A stretch of 55,517 nucleotides of DNA from Clostridiales bacterium UBA5888 (GTDB taxonomy: Bacteria; Bacillota; Clostridia; Oscillospirales; Oscillospiraceae), in NCBI GenBank assembly GCA_002431965.1, contig DJEW01000013.1, forward strand, positions 1 through 55,517, written 5' to 3'. This document shows, piece after piece, positions 7,601 through 16,424 of this stretch. How positions within the stretch are numbered: position 1 is the first letter of the stretch; each line of letters starts with the position of its first letter. Made by a program: the position numbers and the translations under genes. A model generated the notes under the pieces. That model worked only from the letters and a program-made list of their open reading frames with translations, made no database searches and was not told the origin of the DNA.

Positions 7601-8569
7601 TCAGAACGCCGCTCCATATAAAAAATATCCCATTAAGGCGGCAATACTTGCGCTTATCAGGCGTCCTGCAAAATGCAGGACGCCTTTTATTCCGCTTTCC
7701 GCGAGAACTGCCATTGTCTGAAAGTGCACGGATACCCCGCCCCAGCCGACGAGGAACGCTGCCAGCGCGAGGTTTATTGCGCTCACGCTCATACCGCGCA
7801 TCGCGCCAACGCCGCTGCCAAGCTCCAGCATTCCTGTCAGCAGCGCGCGCACCCGATGCAGCTCCCACCCGGTCGCGGCGGAAATGCGTCCCACGGAGAG
7901 CGAGAAAAAACCTTCTGCGTCCAGAAGCCTGACAAACACCGTAAAGCACACAACAAACGCGCATACATTGAGAACGGACACGAGAGCCTGCTTTACAGCG
8001 GCTGGAAATGCCGTGCAAAACGATATATCGGATCTCACGTCTTCTGACTTGCCTGCACATGTATCCGGCAATGCACGGTCTGTCCGCAGAATGAGCCCTG
8101 TGCATATTGCGGCGGCAATATGCACGGCGTATAGATACAGCCCCGCGCGCGGCGAGGAGAATACGCCCGCGCCCACAGCGCCAATTATGAACGCAGGACC
8201 CGAATTATTGCAGAAGCCCATCAGCCGTTCCGCTTCCTCCGCGCTTACGCTGCCCGCGCGGCGCATATCCGCAATGTACGCCGCGCCAAGCGGGTATCCG
8301 CCTGTCAGACCCATTATAAGTGCGCTTGCCCCTGCGCCGGATACGTTGAAAAGCCGCTTTGACATCCCGGAGCTCAGCCGCCCTAAAAGCTCCGGCAGAC
8401 CGAGGCGGTTGAGCAGCAATGACAGCACAAAAAACGGGAACAGCGACGGAACGATAAGCTCCGCACAGAGCGTCAGGGCATACCGGCAGCTTGCCGTCAC
8501 CTCGTCAGGAGCGCAGATGAGCGCGGCGAGCGCGGCAAGCGAGCCGCATACGGCGATGCGTTTTTTCAT
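7601..8569 (-). CDS. ylbJ: Sporulation integral membrane protein YlbJ
   Basis: A 322-residue multi-spanning membrane protein of the nucleoside-recognition ('gate') family. Diagnostic stretches are PSLFPFFVLS, GLTGGYPLGA and MGFCNNSGPAFIIG, repeated as two related halves as in YlbJ. In Bacillus subtilis ylbJ is made in the mother cell and needed for spore heat resistance; the transported molecule is unsettled. AAGGAG lies 10 bases before the start. It diverges from yqfC-yqfD, two further sporulation genes, across an 84-base gap, and converges on the phosphoglucomutase gene, whose terminator lies inside the 3' end of this frame. Confidence 0.87.
   Translation of the reverse strand: MKKRIAVCGSLAALAALICAPDEVTASCRYALTLCAELIVPSLFPFFVLSLLLNRLGLPELLGRLSSGMSKRLFNVSGAGASALIMGLTGGYPLGAAYIADMRRAGSVSAEEAERLMGFCNNSGPAFIIGAVGAGVFSSPRAGLYLYAVHIAAAICTGLILRTDRALPDTCAGKSEDVRSDISFCTAFPAAVKQALVSVLNVCAFVVCFTVFVRLLDAEGFFSLSVGRISAATGWELHRVRALLTGMLELGSGVGAMRGMSVSAINLALAAFLVGWGGVSVHFQTMAVLAESGIKGVLHFAGRLISASIAALMGYFLYGAAF
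7660..7688 (+). terminator. Terminator for phosphoglucomutase, inside ylbJ
   Basis: GGCGTCCTGCA (7660-7670) and TGCAGGACGCC (7674-7684) form a perfect 11-bp stem with a 3-base AAA loop, followed by TTTTA. The T-run is on the + strand, so it would end the murA-to-pgm transcript. On the other strand it encodes about eight residues of YlbJ near its C-terminus. Confidence 0.6.
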
Positions 8570-8602
8570 GCGGTATACACTCCTTTGAAAAAGTCCATGA
8601 AT

Positions 8603-8632
8603 AGTATCAAGCTATGCCGCGGCGCATAGATT
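8603..8632 (+). promoter_or_regulatory. Possible sigma-E-type promoter of yqfCD
   Basis: CATAGATT at 8625-8632 matches 7 of 8 positions of the Bacillus sigma-E -10 consensus (CATAcAnT). AGTATCAA, 14 bases upstream, is only a weak -35. Known yqfC-yqfD operons are sigma-E dependent, which makes the position reasonable. Tentative. Confidence 0.3.
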
Positions 8633-8653
8633 TATACAGGGCGGCGCGGCGCA

Positions 8654-8965
8654 ATGCGTATGAAGCGCTGCCGCAGACTGGAGGTGGGGTGGCTGAAAAG
8701 CATCATTGAAAGAGCGGAGGAGCTTGCCCTGGCGTTCGAGCTGCCGGAGGACGCGCTCTTGGGCGCAGCAAAGCTCACGGTGACGGCAGGGCGGCGAGCT
8801 ATGGTTGAAAACCACCGCGGCATATTGTCCTATACCGACACGCGCATTGACATTCGCCTGCCGCGCGGGAAACTGGCGCTCTGCGGCAGCGCCCTTCGGC
8901 TTCTCGCCATGACGTCCGACAGCATCTTCATCAGCGGGCATATTCAGAATGTGGAATGGGAATAG
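8654..8965 (+). CDS. yqfC: Sporulation protein YqfC
   Basis: A 103-residue protein of the YabP/YqfC family. The match rests on PEDALLGAAKLTVTAG, VENHRGILSYTD and the C-terminal IFISGHIQNVEW, in the order seen in YqfC. In Firmicutes it is always paired with yqfD, as here, and is made in the mother cell during spore formation; the molecular role is unknown. ATG 8654 or ATG 8660 could be the start, neither with a strong ribosome-binding site, so the first few residues are uncertain. Confidence 0.8.
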   Translation: MRMKRCRRLEVGWLKSIIERAEELALAFELPEDALLGAAKLTVTAGRRAMVENHRGILSYTDTRIDIRLPRGKLALCGSALRLLAMTSDSIFISGHIQNVEWE

Positions 8966-8990
8966 TGCAAGGCATGGGGGAGGACGAACG

Positions 8991-10169
8991 GTGAAACTAA
9001 AGCACAGAATAATGGGCTGCTGCCGCGCGGAGATATGCGGTGTGTTCCCTGAGACCGTGCTCAACGCCTGCGCCATGGATGCGCTGGAGCTGTGGGATCT
9101 GGAGTGCGTTGACGCATATACGCTGCGTTTTTACGTATATGAACGCGATGTGCATACGCTGGAGGGCATCGCGCGCCGCTGCATGTGTGAAATCAAGGTG
9201 CTTGGCACCGTTGGCGGCTCGCGCCTGCGCGCGTTTCTGCGCGGACATATATGGATGCTTGTATCAGGGCTGCTCATGCTGGCTGCTCTGGCGCTCTCCT
9301 CACTTTTTATATGGGATATTGATGTGTACGGCTGCGACACGCTTACAGAGGGCGAGATCCTCCGCGCGCTGAGCGAGGCGGGTGTAGACTGCGGAAAGTA
9401 CTGGGTCGGTCTGGATGTCGATCTTGTGCGCGCGAAAATGATCGCGCAAGAGCCGCGCCTTGCGTGGATGACTGTGAACGTCGGCTCGTCGCGTGCGGTT
9501 GTACTTATTTCTGAGCGGCGCGAAAAGCCGGAGATATACGTTGAGAGCGAGGGGGCGGACATCGTCGCCTCGCGCCCGGGTATCATCCGCCGCCTTTCAG
9601 TGCTGAACGGATCGCCTGCGGTCGGCACAGGGCAGTCAGTCGCGGCGGGGGAGACGCTCATATCCGGCGGCATGGACAGCGTCAGCCGCGATACGCGCTA
9701 TGTCCGCGCACAGGGAGACGTTTTTGCCGACACATGGTACGAGCTGAACGCGGTGTGCCCTGCCGGAACACAGAAAAAAACGCCTTGCGGCGTGCGCCGT
9801 TGGCGTTTTGCCGTGAAATTGGGGAAGGAGCGGCATAATTTTTATTTTTACAGTGGAAATACTGTTGACGGATGTGATAAAATTGTTCATAATTATAAAC
9901 TCGGGGTGGATGGACTGTTTGCTCTGCCGGTGACGTTCATCGCGGAGGAGTACATCACCTATGAATTGAAGGAAGAGCCTTCAGACCGAGTGAATGAGAT
10001 GGGCGATCACCTGGAAGCTTACCTTATGTCCTGCGTGCGCGGAGAGGTGAAGAGCCGCTCCGTCACTGCGGCGGAAAGCGGCGGGCTGGTGATAGTGACG
10101 CTTCGCGCGGTATGCGAGGAAAATATTACACAGCTGAGAGAATACACTCCGGCGCAGGAAGCGCCGTGA
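8991..10169 (+). CDS. yqfD: Sporulation protein YqfD
   Basis: A 392-residue single-pass membrane protein. The first 85 residues are cytoplasmic, a transmembrane helix lies at about 87-106 (MLVSGLLMLAALALSSLF), and the rest is an outside domain with WDIDVYGCDTLTEGEI, a POTRA/FtsQ-like start. This is the layout of YqfD, a mother-cell sporulation protein of unknown biochemistry. I chose GTG 8991 because GGGGGAGG precedes it by 8 bases and the length then fits the family (about 380-400); the ORF from 8949 adds 14 unrelated residues. It sits directly upstream of phoH, as in Bacillus. Confidence 0.87.
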   Translation: MKLKHRIMGCCRAEICGVFPETVLNACAMDALELWDLECVDAYTLRFYVYERDVHTLEGIARRCMCEIKVLGTVGGSRLRAFLRGHIWMLVSGLLMLAALALSSLFIWDIDVYGCDTLTEGEILRALSEAGVDCGKYWVGLDVDLVRAKMIAQEPRLAWMTVNVGSSRAVVLISERREKPEIYVESEGADIVASRPGIIRRLSVLNGSPAVGTGQSVAAGETLISGGMDSVSRDTRYVRAQGDVFADTWYELNAVCPAGTQKKTPCGVRRWRFAVKLGKERHNFYFYSGNTVDGCDKIVHNYKLGVDGLFALPVTFIAEEYITYELKEEPSDRVNEMGDHLEAYLMSCVRGEVKSRSVTAAESGGLVIVTLRAVCEENITQLREYTPAQEAP

Positions 10170-10179
10170 AAGGATGCAT

Positions 10180-11184
10180 ATGATAGAACAGACCATAAAA
10201 GTGGACAGGATGGAGCACGTTATAAGCGTGTTCGGTTCATTTGATCAAAATTTGCGCATAATTGAAACCGAGCTTGGCGTAAAGGTACTCGACCGCGACG
10301 ATATGATACACATCTGCGGCGAGGCGGATGACGTGATGCTCGCGGAAAAGGCGATAAACGGGCTGCTGACCCTTGCCGCAAAGGGCGAAAACATTGACGC
10401 GCAGAACGTGCGTTATATCCTTAAACTTGTTAAAGAGGGCAAGGAGACAAAGATAGGCGAGCTTGCCGGGGATGTCGTATGCATTACCGCCAAGGGAAAA
10501 CCAATCAAACCGAAGACGCTCGGACAGAAAGCATATTGTGATGCAATAGCGAACAACACGATAACGCTCGGCATCGGTCCTGCCGGTACGGGCAAGACGT
10601 ATCTTGCTGTCGCGGCGGCGGTGGCGGCTTTTCGCGCGGAGGAGGTCAACCGCATAATCCTCACGCGCCCCGCAGTCGAGGCTGGCGAGCGGCTGGGCTT
10701 TCTTCCCGGCGATCTACAAAGCAAGGTCGATCCGTATCTTCGCCCGCTGTACGACGCGCTTTTTGATATGCTTGGTGCGGACACCTACCAGAAGTATCTT
10801 GAACGCGGAAATATCGAGGTTGCGCCGCTGGCATATATGCGCGGTCGTACGCTTGACGACAGCTTTATCATACTTGATGAGGCGCAGAATACTTCCCGCG
10901 AGCAGATGAAAATGTTCCTTACGCGCATAGGCTTCGGCTCAAAGGTTGTCATTACCGGCGATATTACGCAAATCGACCTGCCCGAGGACAAGACCAGCGG
11001 ATTGAAAGTCGCCATGCGCGTGCTGGATAATATCGAGGACATCGCCGTGTGCACGCTCACAGGCTCTGACGTAGTGCGCCACCGCCTTGTGCAGAAGATA
11101 ATCGAGGCCTACGAGGTTTACGACAAAAAGCATCCGATGGAGCCGGCAAAAAAGCTCCCTGCAAAAAACTTCAAGAGGAAATGA
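10180..11184 (+). CDS. phoH: PhoH-family ATPase/RNA helicase-like protein
   Basis: A 334-residue PhoH-like protein (PhoL type): an N-terminal KH-like region, then an AAA-like ATPase domain with Walker A GPAGTGKT near residues 133-140, Walker B FIILDEAQN and a VITGDITQIDLP motif. The exact role is unresolved; the constant link to ybeY points to RNA or ribosome maturation. ATG 10180 (AAAGGA five bases before) is preferred to ATG 10174, which lies within that site. Confidence 0.93.
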   Translation: MIEQTIKVDRMEHVISVFGSFDQNLRIIETELGVKVLDRDDMIHICGEADDVMLAEKAINGLLTLAAKGENIDAQNVRYILKLVKEGKETKIGELAGDVVCITAKGKPIKPKTLGQKAYCDAIANNTITLGIGPAGTGKTYLAVAAAVAAFRAEEVNRIILTRPAVEAGERLGFLPGDLQSKVDPYLRPLYDALFDMLGADTYQKYLERGNIEVAPLAYMRGRTLDDSFIILDEAQNTSREQMKMFLTRIGFGSKVVITGDITQIDLPEDKTSGLKVAMRVLDNIEDIAVCTLTGSDVVRHRLVQKIIEAYEVYDKKHPMEPAKKLPAKNFKRK

Positions 11185-11186
11185 CT

Positions 11187-11666
11187 ATGAAGCACGAGAT
11201 ATATGTGAGCCGTGAGGTTTCGAACCTGGGGCACAGAAATTCCGCTGCATGCATAAAAAAGGCGGTGAATATGGCGCTGGATGCGGAGGGCGTTGACGTG
11301 CCGTGCATCGTCAGCGTCATGCTGACGGATGACGAGGGTATACATGGTGTAAACAGAGAGTTTCGCGGTGTGGACAGTCCCACGGACGTTCTGAGCTTCC
11401 CGATGAACGAGCTTGCGCCGGGCGCGTTTGACGCGGAGGACTGCGAGCGGGATATGGATACAGGTGCGGTTCTTCTCGGCGACATGATGATTTCCGTTCC
11501 ACGCTGTGCCGCGCAGGGCGAAGAATTCGGACACGGGTACGAGCGAGAGCTGATGTACCTCACGGTGCACTCAGTGCTGCATCTTCTGGGATATGACCAT
11601 ATGGACGAGGGCGAAATGAAGCGCGCTATGCGTGCGCGTGAGAAAGCCATTATGGGCGACGACTGA
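11187..11666 (+). CDS. ybeY: Endoribonuclease YbeY, rRNA maturation factor
   Basis: A 159-residue zinc-dependent metalloprotein acting in 16S rRNA 3'-end maturation and late ribosome quality control. The family signature H-x3-H-x5-H is in HSVLHLLGYDH, and the conserved NREFRGVDSPTDVLSFP precedes it. ATG 11187 sits 7 bases after AGAGGA; the ATG at 11181 overlaps the phoH stop and is too close to the site. Position between phoH and era is the classical order, though dgkA and cdd, found here in Bacillus, are missing. Confidence 0.95.
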   Translation: MKHEIYVSREVSNLGHRNSAACIKKAVNMALDAEGVDVPCIVSVMLTDDEGIHGVNREFRGVDSPTDVLSFPMNELAPGAFDAEDCERDMDTGAVLLGDMMISVPRCAAQGEEFGHGYERELMYLTVHSVLHLLGYDHMDEGEMKRAMRAREKAIMGDD

Positions 11667-11699
11667 GAATATAAATAAGGGAACACCGAGGAGAACACA

Positions 11700-12587
11700 A
11701 TGGAAAAATCAGCAATGATAACAATATGCGGCAGACCGAATGTCGGGAAGTCTACGCTCACAAATGCTCTTGTCGGAGAGAAGATCGCAATCGTTTCAGA
11801 CAAGCCGCAGACGACGCGCAGCCGCATCACCGCGATAGTTGAGCACGGCGAGACCCAGCTTGTGCTGATGGACACGCCGGGATTCCACAAGCCGCGCACC
11901 AGATTGGGGGATTACATGGTCAACGTTGTCAGTCAGAGCGTGGCGGATGTTGATCTTGTGTTGCTGCTTGTTGAACCGGTGGCGGAGATTGGCAGACAGG
12001 AGGAGGGGCTGATTGCCCGCCTGCGGGAGACCGGCGCGCCAGCCGTGCTTGTCATAAACAAGATCGATACCGTCGAGCGTCCGCGGCTGCTTGAGGTCAT
12101 GGCGCTCTATTCTGCGGCGTATGACTTCGACGCTTTGATCCCTATATCCGCCAGGACCGGCGAGGGCATACCTGAGCTTTTGGATGAGATGGAGAAATAT
12201 GCCGTTGAAGGACCGCACCTTTTCCCGGACGACATGATAACCGATCAGCCGGAGCGTCAGATATGCGCGGAGCTTGTGAGAGAAAAGCTTCTCAAATGCC
12301 TCGATAAGGAGATACCGCATGGCACGGCGGTGGAGGTCACACGCTTTTCGGAGCGCAGCAGCGGCATCATTGACCTTGAAGTTACTATTTATTGTGAAAA
12401 GGACAGCCATAAAGGGATCATCATCGGGAAAAAAGGCGCGATGCTCAAGCGTATCGGCGAGCTGGCGCGTAAAGATATTGAAGATTTCATGGGCACGAAG
12501 GTCAATTTGCAGACATGGGTCAAGGTCAAGGAAAACTGGCGCGACTCAGCCTCGCTTCTGCGCAATTTCGGCTTCAAAAACGAATAA
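11700..12587 (+). CDS. era: Ribosome-assembly GTPase Era
   Basis: A 295-residue GTPase that binds the 3' end of 16S rRNA during 30S assembly. The G domain shows G1 GRPNVGKS (residues 11-18), the switch KPQTTR, G3 DTPGFH and G4 NKID. A C-terminal KH domain carries IIIGKKGAMLKRIG and ends with the typical VKVKENWRD. Length is normal. It follows ybeY by 33 bases and precedes the yqzL-like gene and recO. Confidence 0.97.
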   Translation: MEKSAMITICGRPNVGKSTLTNALVGEKIAIVSDKPQTTRSRITAIVEHGETQLVLMDTPGFHKPRTRLGDYMVNVVSQSVADVDLVLLLVEPVAEIGRQEEGLIARLRETGAPAVLVINKIDTVERPRLLEVMALYSAAYDFDALIPISARTGEGIPELLDEMEKYAVEGPHLFPDDMITDQPERQICAELVREKLLKCLDKEIPHGTAVEVTRFSERSSGIIDLEVTIYCEKDSHKGIIIGKKGAMLKRIGELARKDIEDFMGTKVNLQTWVKVKENWRDSASLLRNFGFKNE

Positions 12588-12662
12588 GCGGAATATACAC
12601 GTCAATATATACCATCACTAATGAGACAGCGTATGCAGATAATAACTGCGAGGTGGTTTGTG

Positions 12663-12815
12663 ATGGAACGAGACGCTATCTGGCAGGCTTTTGCCGAGAC
12701 CGGTGATCCGCTTTATTATCTGCTGTATAAGAGCACGGAAGATCAACAAAACCCCGCTGCGTGCGGAAGAAAGAAAACCGACCGGGCGGGCGAACAGCCC
12801 CGCCCGACGGATTGA
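12663..12815 (+). CDS. yqzL: YqzL-like small protein
   Basis: A 50-residue protein starting MERDAIWQAFAETGDPLYYLLYK. Bacillus YqzL, a tiny protein of unknown function encoded between era and recO, has the same pattern of an aromatic WxxFxxTG followed by xYLLYK. Here the pattern and the location between era and recO both match, which is why I accept so short a gene. GAGGTGG lies about 7 bases before the ATG. The last 15 residues are charged and overlap a GC-rich hairpin at 12783-12806. An upstream ATG at 12621 lacks a ribosome-binding site. Confidence 0.65.
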   Translation: MERDAIWQAFAETGDPLYYLLYKSTEDQQNPAACGRKKTDRAGEQPRPTD

Positions 12816-12825
12816 GAGATTACAT

Positions 12826-13572
12826 ATGTATGAGACCATGCAGGCGCTGGTGCTGCGCGAGGTGAGATACAAGGAATCCGACAGGATCATAAATCTGCTT
12901 ACCCGGCAGCACGGCAAAATGAGCGCCAAGGCGCGCGGCGCGCTGCGCAAGGGCAGCAAAACCGCCGCTGCGACGCAGCAGCTCACCTATTCCGAGCTGA
13001 CGCTTTTTTTCAACAGGGGAAAATGGACGGTGAACGAGGGTACGGTGCTGGAGGCGTTTGCAGGATTGCGCACGGATATTACGGCACTGTCGTTGGGGTG
13101 CTATATTGCAGAGTGCCTTGATGCGCTTGCGGTGGAGGATCAGCCCGACGCGCCGCTGATGCAGCTGGGGCTGAACTCGCTGTATGCTCTGAGTAATGGG
13201 TTATACCCGCAGCAGCTCATAAAGGCGGCGTTTGAGCTGCGGGCGATGTGCGTCGCCGGGTACACGCCGGAGCTTTCCGCCTGCGCTGTCTGCGGCAGAA
13301 AAGAGCCGGACGAGCCATATTTCAGCCTTGCAAGCGGACAGCTATGCTGCCGCGCGTGCCGCACGGCAGATCTGGGCGAGGCTGTGCCGCTGTGCGCGGC
13401 AGCGCTCGCCGCGATGCGCTATATTGTCAGCGCCCCGGCAAAGCAGCTTTTTTCATTCACGATAGAGGGAGAGGCGCTGAAAATGCTCGCCAATGCGGCG
13501 GAGGCATATCTTTTGCGGCAGACGGAGCGCCGCTTTCCCGCGCTGGATTATTACAAGAGTGTGCGCTTATGA
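12826..13572 (+). CDS. recO: DNA repair protein RecO
   Basis: RecFOR-pathway mediator that helps load RecA onto single-stranded DNA covered by SSB. From ATG 12826 it has 248 residues: an N-terminal OB fold beginning YETMQALVLREVRYKESDRI, a helical middle, and a zinc site CAVCGRKEP followed by CCRAC at about residues 153-178. The longer frame from 12691 runs inside the yqzL-like gene and is rejected. A perfect 8-bp GC hairpin ends 19 bases before the start. Confidence 0.93.
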   Translation: MYETMQALVLREVRYKESDRIINLLTRQHGKMSAKARGALRKGSKTAAATQQLTYSELTLFFNRGKWTVNEGTVLEAFAGLRTDITALSLGCYIAECLDALAVEDQPDAPLMQLGLNSLYALSNGLYPQQLIKAAFELRAMCVAGYTPELSACAVCGRKEPDEPYFSLASGQLCCRACRTADLGEAVPLCAAALAAMRYIVSAPAKQLFSFTIEGEALKMLANAAEAYLLRQTERRFPALDYYKSVRL

Positions 13573-13608
13573 GATTGGCGCGCATATGGAACATACGGAG
13601 AAATCAAA

Positions 13609-15984
13609 ATGAGCTTTACGGAAAAATCATTATTGACGCTTGAGCTTCCGACCGTGTTGGAGATGCTGGCACACGAGGCAGTATCGGACGCGGCAAAGGA
13701 GCGGGCGCTTGAGCTTGCGCCATCGTCCGAGCCTGGCGAGGTCAAGCGCCGCCAGGAGGAAACAAGCGCAGCAAAAACCATGATGACCGTGCGCCAGAGC
13801 CCGTCTTTTTCCGGCGTGCGTGACGTGCGGCCGTCGCTTTCGCGCGCAGAACTGGGCGGTGCGCTCAATACGCGCGAACTGATGGATATAGCGCGCGTGC
13901 TGCAATGCGCGCGCCTAGTGCGTGGGTACATTGCCGACGACAGCGTTGGCAAAACCTGCATTGACAGCCTTTTTTTTGCCCTGCGCGCAAATAAGTTTTT
14001 GGAGGAAAAGATAAATACCTCGGTCGTTGGAGAGGATGAGATTGCAGACAGCGCCTCGCACGAGCTGAGCACCATCCGCCGTCAGATGAGGGCTGCGGCG
14101 GCGCGCGCGCGCGACGCGCTCCAGAAGATCATATCATCGCCAAGCTATGCCAAGGTGCTGCAGGAGCCGATAATCACAATGCGCTCAGACCGGTATGTCG
14201 TGCCGGTAAAAGCGGAATGCAAGGGCGCAGTGCAGGGGCTGGTGCATGATGTGTCCGCCTCCGGCATGACGGTGTTTGTCGAGCCGATGGCGGCGGTAAA
14301 GGCAAATAACGAGCTGCGGGAGCTTGCTGCAAAAGAGAAGCTTGAAATAGAACGCATTCTCGCTGAGCTTTCCGCCGACTGCGCGGATCACAGAGATGAT
14401 ATAGAGACGGATTTTGACATTCTTGTCCGCCTTGACCTTATCTTTGCAAAGGCGCGGCTTTCATATAAGCTTGACTGCCAACAGCCGGGGCTTGATGAGC
14501 AGCGCGGCATCGTGCTGCGCCGGGCGCGGCATCCGCTTCTTGACCAGAGCCGCGCCGTTCCAATAAGCCTTGAGCTTGGCAGCGAGTTCGACACTCTGGT
14601 GATCACGGGCCCCAATACCGGCGGCAAAACCGTTTCGCTCAAGACCATTGGGCTTCTGGCGGCAATGAGCCAGTGCGGGCTGCATGTCCCGGCGGCGGAC
14701 GGCAGCAACCTGCCGGTGTTCACGCACATTCTTGCTGACATCGGCGACGAGCAGAGCATTGAGCAGAGCCTGTCCACTTTTTCGGCTCATATGACCAATA
14801 TTGTCAGCATACTCAAGGAGTGCGACGACCGCTCGCTGCTGCTCTTTGATGAGCTCGGCGCGGGTACAGACCCCACAGAGGGTGCGGCGCTTGCCATTGC
14901 GATAATCGAAAACGCGCGGCATAAGGGCGCGGTGATTGCCGCGACGACGCACTATGCCGAGCTGAAGGTGTATGCCACGAATGAACCTGGCGTACAGAAC
15001 GCCTCATGCGAATTCGACGTTGAGACCCTGCGCCCGACATATCACCTGCTAGTCGGTATCCCCGGCAAGTCCAACGCCTTTGCCATATCAAAACGGCTTG
15101 GACTGGGGGATGACGTTATAAACGACGCGCGAAGCCGCGTCAACACCGAGTCGGCAAGCTTTGAGAGCACGATAGAAAAGCTGGAGCAGACGCGCCTGAT
15201 GCTGGAAAAAGAACGCGACGAGGTCGCGGTAAAGCTGCGTCAGGCAGAGGAAAACGCGAAGAAAGCGGCATTCTTGAAGGCAGAGCTGGATGTACGCCTG
15301 GAAAAAGCCGACCAGAAGTCACGCCGGGAGGCGGAGCGCATCATCGCCGACGCACGTGCAACTGCTGAACAGGTGTTCGCCGAGCTTGACGAAATGAAAA
15401 AGCACAAAAATGATGATGAGGATGCACAGCGTGTCAACGCGGCGCGAAGCGAGCTGCGCCGCCGCTTGAATATGCATGAAGACAGCCTGCGTCCTGCTGC
15501 CGCGCCTGCTGCGGACGAGCGTTCCTCGCGTGAAATACGTCCCGGAGACACGGTGAAGATAAAGTCCATGGGCATGAAGGCAGAGGTCGTTTCCGTCTCT
15601 CCTGAAAGGGTGCTGACACTGCGCGCGGGAATAATGAACGTGACTGCAAAGGAAGACGAGGTGCTGCTTCTCGAAGGTGAGAGCGCAAAGAAAAAGACCT
15701 CCGTGTCTGCCGCTGCCGCAGCGACGCTGAGAACGGCGGTCGTTGCGTCGGAGATCGACCTGCGCGGCATGGAGGCTGCCGAGGGGGTGCTCGCGGCGGA
15801 AAGGTATATCGACAGCGCCGTCATGTCGAAGCTCAAGACCGTCACCATCATTCACGGCAAGGGCACAGGCGTTCTGCGCGCGGCGATACAGCAGATGTTA
15901 AAGAAAAACAAGGCAGTAAAGTCTTTCCGACTTGGACGATACGGAGAGGGAGAAACGGGCGTGACCGTTGTCGAACTGAAATAA
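13609..15984 (+). CDS. mutS2: Endonuclease MutS2
   Basis: A 791-residue MutS paralogue that lacks the mismatch-recognition domain and acts on branched DNA and stalled ribosomes rather than on mismatches. Visible in order: core/clamp helices, ATPase domain with Walker A GPNTGGKT near residue 334, Walker B LLLFDELGAGTDPTEGAA, the ATTHYAELK motif, a long charged coiled coil at about 520-630, a KOW-like segment, and a C-terminal Smr nuclease domain with IDLRGMEAAE and HGKGTGVLR. All motifs are intact. It follows recO by 36 bases. Confidence 0.96.
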   Translation: MSFTEKSLLTLELPTVLEMLAHEAVSDAAKERALELAPSSEPGEVKRRQEETSAAKTMMTVRQSPSFSGVRDVRPSLSRAELGGALNTRELMDIARVLQCARLVRGYIADDSVGKTCIDSLFFALRANKFLEEKINTSVVGEDEIADSASHELSTIRRQMRAAAARARDALQKIISSPSYAKVLQEPIITMRSDRYVVPVKAECKGAVQGLVHDVSASGMTVFVEPMAAVKANNELRELAAKEKLEIERILAELSADCADHRDDIETDFDILVRLDLIFAKARLSYKLDCQQPGLDEQRGIVLRRARHPLLDQSRAVPISLELGSEFDTLVITGPNTGGKTVSLKTIGLLAAMSQCGLHVPAADGSNLPVFTHILADIGDEQSIEQSLSTFSAHMTNIVSILKECDDRSLLLFDELGAGTDPTEGAALAIAIIENARHKGAVIAATTHYAELKVYATNEPGVQNASCEFDVETLRPTYHLLVGIPGKSNAFAISKRLGLGDDVINDARSRVNTESASFESTIEKLEQTRLMLEKERDEVAVKLRQAEENAKKAAFLKAELDVRLEKADQKSRREAERIIADARATAEQVFAELDEMKKHKNDDEDAQRVNAARSELRRRLNMHEDSLRPAAAPAADERSSREIRPGDTVKIKSMGMKAEVVSVSPERVLTLRAGIMNVTAKEDEVLLLEGESAKKKTSVSAAAAATLRTAVVASEIDLRGMEAAEGVLAAERYIDSAVMSKLKTVTIIHGKGTGVLRAAIQQMLKKNKAVKSFRLGRYGEGETGVTVVELK

Positions 15985-16040
15985 AATCCAGGTTTAGCTG
16001 ACGCAACAAATGTGTAAAATAACGAATCGCGCGAAATTGG

Positions 16041-16069
16041 TTGACGCAGAGACAAAAATTTGCTAGATT
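16041..16069 (+). promoter_or_regulatory. Sigma-A-type promoter of the HPr gene
   Basis: TTGACG (16041-16046), a 17-base spacer and TAGATT (16064-16069), with a TG one base before the -10 (extended -10). It lies 72 bases before the HPr start in the 156-base gap after mutS2, so the HPr gene is likely transcribed separately. Confidence 0.7.
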
Positions 16070-16140
16070 ATATCATGCCAGCAGTGGTTTATATTATTTA
16101 GAAAGATAAAAGAGATTAGATTTTTTAAGGAGTGGCGAGT

Positions 16141-16404
16141 ATGATAAGCAAAGAAGTAGTCATCAACAATCAGGTAGGTCTTCATGCCAGACCCGCGACT
16201 TTCTTCATTCAGAAAGCCAACGAGTTCAAGAGCAGCATATGGGTCGAAAAAGATGAGCGCCGCGTTAACGCGAAGAGTCTTCTGGGCGTTCTCTCCCTCG
16301 GCATAGTGAAGGGCACTGCCATTACCATCATTGCCGACGGCACGGATGAAGAGGAAGCTATTGCGACCCTGTCAGAGCTTATTGACTCTGATTTTTCCGA
16401 GTGA
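16141..16404 (+). CDS. ptsH: HPr-family phosphocarrier protein
   Basis: An 87-residue HPr. Both regulatory sites are present at standard numbering: His15 in GLHARPAT, which takes phosphate from enzyme I, and Ser46 in NAKSLLGVLSLG, the target of HPr kinase. It can therefore serve both sugar transport and catabolite control, unlike Crh, which lacks His15. ATG 16141 follows AAGGAG by 8 bases; the GTG at 16132 overlaps that site. Enzyme I is not adjacent. Confidence 0.93.
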   Translation: MISKEVVINNQVGLHARPATFFIQKANEFKSSIWVEKDERRVNAKSLLGVLSLGIVKGTAITIIADGTDEEEAIATLSELIDSDFSE

Positions 16405-16424
16405 TCAGCTTAAAATCATGAAAG

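Noticed and set aside
15985..16140. Small RNA or gene between mutS2 and ptsH
   Set aside because: Only the ptsH promoter and ribosome-binding site are visible; no ORF or stable fold.
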